From Acaryochloris sp. CCMEE 5410 (GTDB taxonomy: Bacteria > Cyanobacteriota > Cyanobacteriia > Thermosynechococcales > Thermosynechococcaceae): 64,000 nt of DNA. The notes under the pieces are model-generated. The model had not been told where the DNA came from. It saw nothing but the letters and a program-made list of their open reading frames with translations, and did not search any database. Below, one piece after another: positions 27,323 through 36,900 of this stretch. Where the stretch lies: NCBI RefSeq assembly GCF_000238775.2, contig NZ_AFEJ02000006.1, positions 62,001 to 126,000 of the forward strand. Direction: 5' to 3'. Position numbers and translations under genes: made by a program. The stretch's first letter is position 1, and each line of letters starts with the position of its first letter.

Positions 27323-30036
27323 AGCTCCTCATTGGCATAGGGCTGAATATGTTCAATGTCAATCTTGACTGCAGTTGTGATTTTGGGTCGGCTTGGCTGA
27401 TCACTATTCGTGACCTCCTCAAATTCATGAGTCAGTGGGTGTCTATCAGCTATATCTGCTGGTTGTACATTGGACTGAAGTTGTGCTTGCACATCTTTAG
27501 TGGCAAGGTCTTTCAATCGCTGCAATTGGGTAGCCTCACTCACCTCGGTCGATGCTAAGTATGTAGCAATCGTTTTAGCTCGCAGGGGTACTTGTTGATT
27601 TTGTAGTTGGGCCTGTTTTCTTAATTCAGCACTAGCAGCTTTGATCTCTTTTACTGAACGTCCTTGGAAGAGGGCATGGTATTCAGAGACACAACGAACC
27701 CAAGCCTTATTGACATAGGCAAACACTATACTCATATCAAAAGGGTCATAACGCACGGGAACATCTGTGCCCTCGACATTCGGATTGAGAAAGCAATCAT
27801 CGATAGCCCAGTAACTAAGGTAATTGACGCAAATTCCTCGATTTGCCTGTACCCGTGCAGTTCCCTTAGATGTTGAAGGCAAGGTAAGAACTTGAAAAAT
27901 GGAATCGTTCATAACTCGTTGTTGGGGACGACTGCCACTATTACTCATCCCTGCAGCAAATGCTGCGCGTGGGCTTTGGCCCAGAGCAGGATGGCGAAGT
28001 TGGTCATATATGTCGTAGGTATACTGGCAAAAATGGTCATAGAGTTCACCTAAATTCCATACCGCCTGGGACTTAGGAGAGTTCTTGCGAGTGACCTGCC
28101 TGATTTGTTTCGTGATCTGAGTATTGCCTCGTAAATTGTGAAGGAATTGAGTGTTTGCAGTGCCAAAAAAACGTTCTATCACTGAGCCAAATCGGGGATG
28201 AGCGGGTGGTCGCTGTTTTTTAGTGCAATTAAACGTCGCTAGCAATGTCTCAAAATAAATGCTGTCAAACTCCGCACCATGATCTACCACAATGGTCTCT
28301 GGGAAGCGTTCGTAGCGCTGAACGCAAATTCGCAGCACCATCATGCAAGCACGATAAGAAGGACTGTCGAAACTTAGGTAGATTGCCAGTACACGTCGAG
28401 AAAAAGCATCCAGTAGAATGGTTGCCCAAGGTCTACCTAAAAGTTCTCCAGTCCGAGAACAAACCAACTCAATATCAAGTTCAGTATGGTCGATGTGGCA
28501 AATTTCAAAGACCCGGTCACCATGAGATGGAGTACTCTGTTTCAACTCCCAATAAAAGGCGGCTTTTTGATAGGCTGCTTTTGCGCCTTTCCGTTTTTTA
28601 GTTTGTCGATACTGATCTCGCTGTTTGAGGTATCGATAGAAAGTAACATGGCTGGGACAAAGATCTGGTCGTCGAGAATGCTCCCACTCACGCAGAAGAA
28701 TACCATATACAGCCATCTTGCCTTTTTGTTGAAGCGTTTCGTAGTGATCATCAATAATTTGGTCAATGAATTCCCACGCATCCTTAGACACTCGGGAGAG
28801 GTGATTTCCCTTGGCGTTGTGATGGGGTAACAGGCCAACGTAACCCCAATTACAGATCTGCTGAGCTGCCTTGAACTGACGATGCCATCGTCGAAGAGTT
28901 CGGGATGAAACCACAGATGAGTCTAGTGGTTTTCCTTGTAAATAACCTTCAAGGATCCGATAGCGGTCATTAGCAATTCTGAGATCATCAGGACTTGCTT
29001 GCAGAAATTCTTCCCAGAATTTGGAAGAGCTATGCTGCAGTGGATTTTCCAGAGCGACAATAGCTCGTCGTTGCAATAGGCGATCTAGCTCAGTATGAGT
29101 TAGTTCAACTAGCCCATCATCGTTCCGCAATACAATCGTTGTCCCTCCCGCATGAGCAATCGTTACTGGCTTGCCATCCCAAGTCAAAGGAGTGGTGATA
29201 TCCAGCCCAAAAGCCTGGAGAGTATCGAGAGGCTGCCAAGGTGGGGCGAGTTGGAATGCCTCTGCCGTTTCTAGATTTTGGTAAAGTTGGACCTTATTAG
29301 GTTCTGTTAGGGAAACGGCGCGTTGATCTGTATAAACTGCACCTTTAGCAATGAGGGCATTGATATCATCTTGACTTGCTGTATGGATAGATTGAAGGAG
29401 TTGAGCTACCGTAATGCCTGGACTCCCAGTAACCTTGTCAATAAGGTTTGCTTCAAGAGCTTTATCGACAGAATAGCTGCCGTCACGATAGCCTTTCAGA
29501 AATTGGCGATTCCGATATTCAACCCAGTTAATTTCATGATCTAATCTCAGCTGATAGGAAATTCCATACGTTTCTGCACTTCTTTCTGCTGGGGGATTTT
29601 GCCAATGACCGTTGTCATCAAGATAATAGTGGTGTGGTTGCTTCTGGGCTAATTCTTCTAGCTTCTTTTCAGTCTTCCACTCCTCTAGGACAACGTTTGT
29701 TTGCCGTAGAACTAAAAAGTCTGGAACGTGCTTGCAACGGATGAGACGTCCCTTTGATGACTTGAACTCAATCTCTAGTTGAATAGGTTGGTCGTAATAT
29801 TCCAACACCTCCTTATCGGCTTCGTAGGCTTCAATAGCAGGAAGTTCTACCTTATGTGATTCAAATTGAATAGTTTTTCCCATCTTATGACTGGGATATT
29901 GGCCGCACACATTTGAGCGACCACCCCCAACTCGGCGTACAGGTTCTGATGTGCGGATTTGAGAAACTAGGGTGCGAGTAATTTTAGATAATTTAAGCTG
30001 GGAACACCAAGCTTCAAAATCTGAATCACTAAGCAT
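27313..30036 (-). CDS. tnsAB: Fused TnsA-TnsB transposase
   Basis: This 907-residue fusion begins with a TnsA-type restriction-endonuclease-like domain, about residues 35-180. Its putative catalytic residues are E69, D106 (HVPDFLVL), E119 and K121 (EEWKTEKK), and a TnsA C-terminal wrap precedes TnsB. The TnsB part has a helix-turn-helix region (about 375-470) and an RNase-H DDE core with D516 (HIDHTEL), D585 (VVDHGAEFDS) and E621 (VIERFFG), so D-35-E spacing between the last two. TnsA nicks the 5' ends and TnsB joins the 3' ends, giving cut-and-paste movement. Fusions of this kind are known in cyanobacterial type I-B CRISPR-associated transposons. No Cascade genes accompany this one. Confidence 0.92.
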   Translation of the reverse strand: MLSDSDFEAWCSQLKLSKITRTLVSQIRTSEPVRRVGGGRSNVCGQYPSHKMGKTIQFESHKVELPAIEAYEADKEVLEYYDQPIQLEIEFKSSKGRLIRCKHVPDFLVLRQTNVVLEEWKTEKKLEELAQKQPHHYYLDDNGHWQNPPAERSAETYGISYQLRLDHEINWVEYRNRQFLKGYRDGSYSVDKALEANLIDKVTGSPGITVAQLLQSIHTASQDDINALIAKGAVYTDQRAVSLTEPNKVQLYQNLETAEAFQLAPPWQPLDTLQAFGLDITTPLTWDGKPVTIAHAGGTTIVLRNDDGLVELTHTELDRLLQRRAIVALENPLQHSSSKFWEEFLQASPDDLRIANDRYRILEGYLQGKPLDSSVVSSRTLRRWHRQFKAAQQICNWGYVGLLPHHNAKGNHLSRVSKDAWEFIDQIIDDHYETLQQKGKMAVYGILLREWEHSRRPDLCPSHVTFYRYLKQRDQYRQTKKRKGAKAAYQKAAFYWELKQSTPSHGDRVFEICHIDHTELDIELVCSRTGELLGRPWATILLDAFSRRVLAIYLSFDSPSYRACMMVLRICVQRYERFPETIVVDHGAEFDSIYFETLLATFNCTKKQRPPAHPRFGSVIERFFGTANTQFLHNLRGNTQITKQIRQVTRKNSPKSQAVWNLGELYDHFCQYTYDIYDQLRHPALGQSPRAAFAAGMSNSGSRPQQRVMNDSIFQVLTLPSTSKGTARVQANRGICVNYLSYWAIDDCFLNPNVEGTDVPVRYDPFDMSIVFAYVNKAWVRCVSEYHALFQGRSVKEIKAASAELRKQAQLQNQQVPLRAKTIATYLASTEVSEATQLQRLKDLATKDVQAQLQSNVQPADIADRHPLTHEFEEVTNSDQPSRPKITTAVKIDIEHIQPYANEELWR

Positions 30037-30140
30037 GATGTATTACCCAACCCTACTTACCTATCGTTCTGTGATTGATCTTGAACTGTTTAACTTAAAA
30101 AAAGGACTAGATTGTTGGCATCCTATTTCGCTGGGTTTTC

Positions 30141-30292
30141 GGACAACTTATGGTTAAAAGTAAGCTTTAGTAAAGCTTATCATTCGTGATAAGCACTTCA
30201 GAGGAAGGGGTCGCTAAACGTAATAATCAGCCTTTCAGCCTTTGAGTGGCCAACTTATGGTTTAAAAAAACGGACAAGTTTTGTTTAAAATT
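30141..30292. repeat. Right transposon end with three TnsB-site-like direct repeats
   Basis: Copies at 30141-30159 (GGACAACTTATGGTTAAAA), 30248-30267 (GGCCAACTTATGGTTTAAAA) and 30272-30292 (GGACAAGTTTTGTTTAAAAT) all point the same way. The last forms the terminal repeat. They lie upstream of tnsAB, so TnsB binding may also repress the tns promoter, as in Tn7. Confidence 0.82.
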
Positions 30293-30295
30293 ACA

Positions 30296-30300
30296 CGATT
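30296..30300. repeat. Target-site duplication CGATT, right copy
   Basis: This matches the left copy at 23906-23910. Joining the flanks restores a continuous site ...TTGCCACGATTGACTTTTGG. Confidence 0.93.
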
Positions 30301-30333
30301 GACTTTTGGATTTCTGATGCTTGCTGGGGCCAG

Positions 30334-32754
30334 CTAGAGCAATGACTCTAAGTTCTTTCGGACAACCAAAGTAGAAGAATGTTCGGGACCTAAGACGACT
30401 TCTACAATTCTTAGAGCTTGCCGTAGGTATGGGATAGCTTCTTCATACCGTCCTTGTTTCTTGTAGAGTAATGCCAGGTTATTAAGGCTAAGAGCGACAT
30501 CGGGGTGTTCGCGGCCCAAGAGCTTCTGTCTCATCTTCAAGGCTTGCACGTAGAGGGGTTCTGCTTCGCTGTAGCGCCCTTGCTTGTTGTAGAGTCCTGC
30601 CAGGTTACTGAGACTTTGAGCAACATCGGGGTGTTCGCGGCCCAAGAACTTCTGTCTCATCTCCAAGGCTTGCACGTAGAGGGGTTCTGCTTCGCTGTAC
30701 CGTCCTTGCTTGTTGTAGAGTCCTGCCAGGTTATTGAGGCTTTGAGCAACATCGGGGTGTTCGCGGCCCAAGAACTTCTGTCTCATCTTCAACGCTTGCA
30801 CAAAGAGCAGTCCTGCTTCGCTGTACCGTCCTTGCTTGTTGTAGAGTCCTGCCAGGTTATTGAGGCTACGAGCGACATCGGGGTGTTCACTACCTAGGAG
30901 CTTCTGTCTCATCTCCAAGGCTTGCACGTAGAGGGGTTCTGCTTCGCTGTACCGTCCTTGCTTGTTGTAGAGTCCTGCCAGGTTATTGAGGCTAGTCGCG
31001 ACATCAAGGTGTTCACTACCTAAGAGCTTCCGCCTCATCTCCAAGGCTTGCACATAGAGCGGTTCTGCTTCGCTGTAACGTCCTTGATTGTCGTAGAGGA
31101 ATGCCAGGTTATTGAGGCAAGTCGCGATATCGGGGTGTTCGCTGCCCAAGAGCTTCTGACTCATCTCCAACGCTTGCACATAGAGCGGTTCTGCTTCGCT
31201 GTAGCGCCCTTGGTTGTCGTAGAGTCCTGCTAGGTTATTGAGGCTACTCGCAACATTGGGGTGTTCGCTGCCCAAGAGCTTCTGACTCATCTCCAACGCT
31301 TGCACAAAGAGCAGTCCTGCTTCGCTGTACCGTCCTTGCTTGTTGTAGAGTCCTGCCAGGTTATTGAGGCTAGTCGCGACATTGGGGTGTTCGCTGCCCA
31401 ATCTCTGTCGAGTTTGTTCTAAGCATTTTTGTCTCCAGGGCAGAGATAAACCATAGTTCCCCTGCCCTTCATAGAATCGACTGATGCCAACATAGGGCCA
31501 TATCAAGTCATCGTCATTTAGTGAGTCAATCCATTGATTTATCAGTTCCTCTAAGTGAGGAATACTCGCACTCATCTGGGTAATCACATCAATCGTTGGG
31601 CTGTCATCAATCTCCTGGGCTGCAACTACCATTCCTCGGCAATAGTTTGCTTGAAGAGATTCCCCCTGATCAGGACGCTGATTTAATTGAATCCGAAAGT
31701 ACTCCTGCACAATTTGATGGAGCTGGTAAGTACCCTGGTCTACTCGTTTGAGTAAGTTTCTAGCGATTAAACCTTCATCTCTAGTGTCTTCTAAGTCATC
31801 TGGATCCTGTTCCGACAGGCAGCTTTCAACCAAGGTCCAAGGAATAGGTGCAACCGCAAACATCCCTAGAAAGCAGGCCAGTTCTTGTTCTGCCTCACTC
31901 AGCTCTACCCAGCTTAATTCCAACGCAGCAGCGACCCCAAACTGTGCCGTCATTCCGGATGCTGGAGTTGTCAGAGCTTTGGCTTCCAATCGCTTAGATT
32001 CAAGTCGCTCGATCAGTTTTTGGAGGGACCAGTCTGTCTTTCTGGCTAGATACCGACCCACTAACTCTAGTCCTAAGGGTAGGTTTCCTACCCATCTACA
32101 TAAGGCTTGGGCATCGTCGAGCTGAGGATCAATGCGCTCGTCTCCAACTAAGGTTCTCAGGAGGGATAAGGCACTCGTATCGCTCAGTTCTGTGATGGAG
32201 AGGGAATGAACGGATAGACCTAAATCCTGACGGGTTGTTATGAGAACTTTATACCGTGGATCTGATGGCGGTAAGTACGGTTGAATGGTCTCAAGGTCCA
32301 TCACATCATCAAAAATAATCAGCACCTTTCCGGTGGGCCAGTGTCCCCAGATATAACTCACTTGTTGGTCTTCATCGAATCTATCCGGGAGGGCCAGTGC
32401 CAACTTGGTCCGGGCAAATTCGATAATTTGGGCGGATAGCTCCTGGCCTTTCACGCGCAACCAGCAGAGTCCACCCGGATAATGACCCAGATCGAGTTGG
32501 GAGATGGCATATTGCAGGGCAAGTTCTGTCTTTCCGATCCCACCCATACCTGCTAATGCGGTGAGGGCTATTGGATTGTTCTTTTGGAGGAGCTGGTGCA
32601 ATTCCAGCAGCGTTTGGTCACGACCGACAAATTCAACGACACCGCTGCGAGGGAGGTTATGGGGAGGACTTATCTGGGAAGATGACGAGGTTTCTGATCC
32701 CTGACTCTGATGACTCTCCGATGGTGGACTGAGTCCTGACGAAGAGTTGTCTAC
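30334..32754 (-). CDS. NB-ARC/STAND ATPase with TPR sensor, expressed only by -1 frameshift from the CHAT-TIR gene
   Basis: The frame is open from 32754 to 30334 (about 806 residues). It contains a Ser/Pro/Gln linker, the canonical NB-ARC entry VEFVGRDQTLLELHQLLQKN, P-loop LAGMGGIGKTELALQYA, Walker B KVLIIFDDVMDLE, the GLPLGLELV-like NLPLGLELVGRYL, a winged-helix part, and eight TPRs of 42 residues. No ATG, GTG or TTG occurs between the frame's entry and a TTG at 32601, which lies inside the NB-ARC domain and would cut off FVGRD. The only sensible entry is a -1 slip from the upstream gene at A-AAA-AAG. The fused product would be about 1,171 residues, CHAT-TIR-NB-ARC-TPR. A split by a one-base deletion is the alternative. 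Confidence 0.85.
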   Translation of the reverse strand, partial: VDNSSSGLSPPSESHQSQGSETSSSSQISPPHNLPRSGVVEFVGRDQTLLELHQLLQKNNPIALTALAGMGGIGKTELALQYAISQLDLGHYPGGLCWLRVKGQELSAQIIEFARTKLALALPDRFDEDQQVSYIWGHWPTGKVLIIFDDVMDLETIQPYLPPSDPRYKVLITTRQDLGLSVHSLSITELSDTSALSLLRTLVGDERIDPQLDDAQALCRWVGNLPLGLELVGRYLARKTDWSLQKLIERLESKRLEAKALTTPASGMTAQFGVAAALELSWVELSEAEQELACFLGMFAVAPIPWTLVESCLSEQDPDDLEDTRDEGLIARNLLKRVDQGTYQLHQIVQEYFRIQLNQRPDQGESLQANYCRGMVVAAQEIDDSPTIDVITQMSASIPHLEELINQWIDSLNDDDLIWPYVGISRFYEGQGNYGLSLPWRQKCLEQTRQRLGSEHPNVATSLNNLAGLYNKQGRYSEAGLLFVQALEMSQKLLGSEHPNVASSLNNLAGLYDNQGRYSEAEPLYVQALEMSQKLLGSEHPDIATCLNNLAFLYDNQGRYSEAEPLYVQALEMRRKLLGSEHLDVATSLNNLAGLYNKQGRYSEAEPLYVQALEMRQKLLGSEHPDVARSLNNLAGLYNKQGRYSEAGLLFVQALKMRQKFLGREHPDVAQSLNNLAGLYNKQGRYSEAEPLYVQALEMRQKFLGREHPDVAQSLSNLAGLYNKQGRYSEAEPLYVQALKMRQKLLGREHPDVALSLNNLALLYKKQGRYEEAIPYLRQALRIVEVVLGPEHSSTLVVRKNLESLL
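30400..31410 (-). repeat. Near-identical 126-bp TPR repeats
   Basis: Eight TPR units (consensus LNNLAGLYNKQGRYSEAEPL plus YVQALEMRQKLLGSEHPDVA) repeat at 126-bp spacing with very few differences in several units. Such identity at the DNA level means the copy number can change by recombination, which would alter the sensor surface of the STAND protein. Confidence 0.85.
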
Positions 32755-32760
32755 TTTTTT
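32713..32760 (-). promoter_or_regulatory. Putative programmed -1 ribosomal frameshift signal
   Basis: The minus strand reads ACA-AAA-AAG-TAG in the CHAT-TIR frame. A-AAA-AAG (32760-32754) is the best-known bacterial slippery heptamer, as in dnaX. After a six-base spacer (TAGACA), ACTCTTCG (32747-32740) can pair with CGGAGAGT (32720-32713) in an 8-bp stem with one G-U. A smaller GGAC/GTCC hairpin sits inside its loop. Slipping by -1 enters the NB-ARC frame directly. Confidence 0.7.
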
Positions 32761-33848
32761 GTCAGGGTCTCTACCGCCCTCCGTATCCCGTTGACGACAT
32801 CCAAGAATGCTTCATCGCGATCAGCCCATTTCGTCACGGGCTTGGCATCTTTAGGGAGTACCTCAAGCTTACTGAAGGGTGACCCTTGCCAATCACAGGG
32901 ACGCAGAATGATAGGGATGACTCGGGCTGTGCCTTCGTTATGGCGGTCTATCGCTCGTTGCATCTCAATGTCGTAGCAATAGTCAGAGGCCATAAAGGGT
33001 GCGCTGACCAGTAGCAGAATGATTTGAGCAGATTCTAGGCGATCTTTAATTTCGGTTTCCCATTCTTCCCCGGCTTCAATCGCCCGATCATGCCAAGCTG
33101 CAATTTTCCCCTGGCGTTTCAGATTGGAGAGATGGATGACTAGCTCTTCTCGCAAATCATCGTCTTTATGGGAATAGGAAATAAAGACCTCTAAGGGGCC
33201 ATCGGCTTTTGGACTCATGGGAGAAGGTGCGGGTGTTGGAGGAGTCTGAGCCTTGGGTTGATCCTGATTCTTAGTTTCCTCTGTAATCGGCTTTTTGATC
33301 AGAACCGGGGTGAGATGGTCTTCAATGCCTTCCATGCGGATAGCGGCACAGCCCAACTTAAAGGCAAACTCCACATCTCGTCCAGAACCGAGGGCATCAT
33401 AGAATCCCACGGCAAAGGAGATCGCCGCTTTATCCTGGATCGCCCGTTTCATCCCGATCACATAGGGAATATGTTCTGAGATGGCCTTCGCTTGCACCTC
33501 GGTATAGCAGCCATTGAGGACCACACAACGCAGTTGATCGGCGAACAGGCTAAACAGGTCTGCAATCGCTTCACCACTGACCAACTGGGTGTTGCCACTG
33601 ACATCCTCAAAGACTAAGCCCTCATCCCCTTCCCCATGGCCTGAGAAATGAACGATCTGGGGATTCAAATCCAGCATGGCCCGCTGAATATCACGGGGAC
33701 GGACCGCCAGGCGCTGCTCAAGCTGAAACTCATCGCGATGTTGAGCCCGCTGTAAACCCTCATCAATATCCCTTAACTCCTGATCCAATCGGAGAGGCTG
33801 AGTATCTTTGGGATTCGCAGCGAGGAAGAGAATGGTTTGGGTAGTCAT
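32751..33848 (-). CDS. CHAT protease-TIR domain protein (0-frame product)
   Basis: This 365-residue protein starts with a CHAT caspase-like domain: catalytic H71 in IVHFSGHGEGDEG and C114 in VVLNGCYTEV. A Pro-rich linker and a TIR_2 domain (about 219-345; VFISYSHKDDDLREEL, then FMASDYCYDIEMQRAI, where E295 aligns with the NAD-cleaving glutamate) follow. It ends with TKK-stop on the slippery sequence. I chose the ATG at 33848 (MTTQTILFLAANPKDT), which matches family starts, over an upstream TTG at 33893. CHAT and TIR are both cell-killing effector domains of bacterial NLR-like defence systems, and here the protein probably serves as the effector arm of the fused STAND protein. Confidence 0.88.
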   Translation of the reverse strand: MTTQTILFLAANPKDTQPLRLDQELRDIDEGLQRAQHRDEFQLEQRLAVRPRDIQRAMLDLNPQIVHFSGHGEGDEGLVFEDVSGNTQLVSGEAIADLFSLFADQLRCVVLNGCYTEVQAKAISEHIPYVIGMKRAIQDKAAISFAVGFYDALGSGRDVEFAFKLGCAAIRMEGIEDHLTPVLIKKPITEETKNQDQPKAQTPPTPAPSPMSPKADGPLEVFISYSHKDDDLREELVIHLSNLKRQGKIAAWHDRAIEAGEEWETEIKDRLESAQIILLLVSAPFMASDYCYDIEMQRAIDRHNEGTARVIPIILRPCDWQGSPFSKLEVLPKDAKPVTKWADRDEAFLDVVNGIRRAVETLTKK

Positions 33849-33983
33849 GATGGCAGGACAGATAAATTCGGGCAGAGATAGTGGAACGCTCAATGATTGA
33901 ATTGCGACGTGGATAGCCTTCGGTTCTGAGAGAGCACCCCAAACGTTGAGGCAGGAATTGAAGGGATATTAGAACGGTTTAAG

Positions 33984-36900
33984 TCATGAGATGACCTCCC
34001 TGTCATCTGAAAAGCTGGGGCCTTCTAACCGCAGAAAGTAAAGCTGCCCCCCAGAATCTCCAGCAATGACGGTGCGACCATCAGGTGCGATCTCACAACA
34101 GCGAAATGAGCCTTCACCAGTAAAACTCATCGTTACTCTACCCGTCGCCATTTCCCAAGCAATCACTGTTTTATCTAAAGACGCAGAGACTATGGTGTGA
34201 CCATCGGGGCTGACACTTAGGCTTGTTACATAGTCGGTATGGCCGCTGAGAGTGCGCAACTCTTGGCCCGTCGTCAACTCCCATACCTTCAGGGTCTGGT
34301 CTCTAGATGCGGAGACAATAGTCCGACTATCAGGGCAAATTCTCACGCCTGTGATAAGGGCAGTATGTCCTTTGAGGGTGCGCAGCTCCCGGCCCGTCGC
34401 CAGCTCCCAAACTTTTAGCGTATGGTCCCCTGACGCGGAGACAATAGTGTGACCATCGGGGCTGACACTCACCCCAGTGAGATAATCAGTATGCCCTTTG
34501 AGGGTGCGCAACACTTTACCCGTCGCCAGCTCCCATACCTTTAAGGAACTGTCCCAAGATGAGGAGACAATAGTGTGACCATCAGGGCTGACACTCACCC
34601 CAGTGAGATAGTCAGTATGGCTACTAAGGGTGCGCAGCTCTTGGCCCGTCGTTAACTCCCATACCTTCAGGGTTTGGTCCCAAGATGCGGAGACGAGGGT
34701 ATGACCGTCGGAGCTGATACTTACTCCAGTGACAGAACCAGTATGCCCTTTGAGGGTGCGCAACACTTTACCCGTCGCCAGATCCCATACCTTCAGGGTC
34801 TGGTCCCCAGATGCGGAGACGAGGGTATGACCATCAGGGCTGATACTTACTCCATTGACATAGTCAGTATGGCTACTAAGGGTGCGCAGCTCCTGGCCCG
34901 TCGCAAGCTCCCACACTTTCAGCGTATAGTCCCCAGATGCGGAGACAAGGGTCCGACCATCGGGGCTGATGCTCACATCCGTTATAAGGGCAGTATGCCC
35001 TTTGAGAGTGCGCAGCTCCTGGCCCGTCGCAAGCTCCCACACTTTCAGCGTATGGTCCCAAGATGCTGAAACAAGGGTCCGACCATCGAGGCTGATACTT
35101 ACTCCATTGACATAGTCAGTATGGCTACTAAGGGTGCGCAGCTCCTGGCCCGTCGCAAGCTCCCACACTTTCAGCGTATAGTCCCCAGATGCGGAGACAA
35201 TGGTTCGACCATCGGGGCTGATGCTCAAGCCATAAACAGAGTCAGTATGTCCTTTGAGGGTACGAAGCTCCTCGCCTGTCGCCAGATCCCATACCTTCAG
35301 GGTCTGGTCCCAAGAAGTAGAGACAAGGGTTTGACCATCGGGGCTGATGCTCACGCATGTGACTGTATGAGTATGTCCTTTGAGGGTACGAAGCTCCTCG
35401 CCTGTCGCCAGATCCCATACCTTCAAGGTCTGGTCACTGGAAGCGGAGACAATGGTTCGACCATCGGGGCTGATGCTCAAGCCATTGACAGAGTCAGTAT
35501 GTCCTTTGAGGGTACGAAGCTCCTCGCCTGTCGCCAGATCCCATACCTTCAAGGTCTGGTCACTGGAAGCGGAGACAATGGTTCGACCATCGGAGCTGAT
35601 GCTCAAGCCATTGACAGAGTCAGTATGTCCTTTGAGGGTACGAAGCTCCTCGCCTGTCGCCAGATCCCATACCTTCAAGGTCTGGTCACTGGAAGCGGAG
35701 ACAATGGTTCGACCATCGGGGCTGATGCTCAAGCCATAAACATAGTCTGTATGTCCGCTAAGGGTACGAATCAATGCTCCCCCAGCCTGGTTTAGATGTG
35801 GGAATAAACAACGTATCCATGACTCACTTTGACACTGAGCTAGTGATTGGTTTAAAGATTTCAAACTCAGTGATTTCTGGCTAAGCAAGCGTCCATAGAG
35901 CTGACTGCGAAGCTGCTCAGGATACTGATTTATTACATGGCTGGATAACCGCAACCCACTTTGGACTATGTTTAGGTCTTTGTCCTTGGGTAACGTTTCA
36001 TAGTCCAATAGCAGCGCATTGATATCGGTGACTTCCAATTTGCGTTGCATCCAACGATAGTCCATGAGTAATTGGCGTAACTCATCGGTGCGTTCTGCCT
36101 GCTTGAGGTGATGGGCTAAATGCTTATAGAAATACCCATCCTTCGGTCCACAATGCCATCCCTCTGGACAGCTCTGCTGATATGCCTCCAGAAGTTGCTG
36201 ATGCAATGCCTTTTCGTCGGCTTGCTGAGCTTGTAAATAATCCTGCTGTAAGTCATGGAGGCTGACTTGCCGCTGGGGGTAGTCCCCCTCTAGCCGCAGC
36301 ATGCCTTTACTCGATAAGGTCGTTAGGATTTTGCCCGCATCTCGCTCCTTTAATGCGCCCGTATATTGCCATAGGCGCACAATGACTGATTCAGGTATCA
36401 ATTCATCGGCTGGAAATACTGCCAGTTCTTGATAGCGGTCGGCAGCGATGGGGTTGGTTTCTTTTAAGACTGTTGCACTGACATGCAGGGCTTTGAAGAC
36501 ATCGGGGTAGGAATAATGACTGAATTGTTTTTGGATAAATTCAAGATCTGAATCTTGTAAGGCACTGAGAATATGGGGCCAAGGGGTTAAATCCCGCACC
36601 ATTGCACCACATTGGGCCAGGGCTAAGGGTAAATTTCCACATTCTCTCGCTACTGCCTGGGCTTGAGAAGGCAGATCTGAGATGGGGAAGCCCACCCAGG
36701 CAGCTAATAACTCCAGTGCCTGGTCGTCATTGAGTACAGAAAGGGAAAAGTCCGTGGCTCCTAATCCCGTGATTAATTCTGAGTCACGGGTTGTGACCAC
36801 CAAGGTACTTTGATGTCCCAGGACATTGAAGACTTCAGCATCAGGGATGCGCCAGACATCATCTAGAATCAAAAGACTTTGGCGTCCTTGCCATAGGGAT

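Larger units (their letters stand above)
23911..30295. mobile_element. Complete Tn7-like transposon: tnsAB fusion, tnsC, tniQ and two lipoprotein cargo genes
   Basis: The left end starts TGTGGTTTTAAACATAAGTT at 23911. The right end, read inward from 30295, starts TGTAATTTTAAACAAAACTT. The two share 19 of their first 24 bases. A perfect 5-bp direct repeat CGATT flanks the 6,385-bp element. Inside are tnsAB, tnsC and tniQ as one overlapping minus-strand operon, plus two small putative lipoprotein genes near the left end. No CRISPR array, cas gene or second TniQ/TnsD gene is present. The intact ends, duplication and genes indicate a recent insertion into an intergenic site between the toxin-antitoxin terminator and the STAND gene cluster. 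Confidence 0.93.

Noticed and set aside
30249-30334. Possibility that the Tn7-like element inserted in a tRNA or glmS-like att site
   Set aside because: The joined flanks contain no tRNA, glmS end or other known attachment gene; they lie between a terminator and the 3' end of the STAND gene.
30400-31410. Regularly spaced near-identical repeats that could look like a CRISPR array
   Set aside because: The 126-bp units are in frame with one open reading frame and translate into TPRs; no short repeat/spacer structure and no cas genes.
34000-35790. Second repeat array resembling a CRISPR or tandem satellite
   Set aside because: It encodes WD40 repeats with a conserved GH...WD pattern in the STAND gene.
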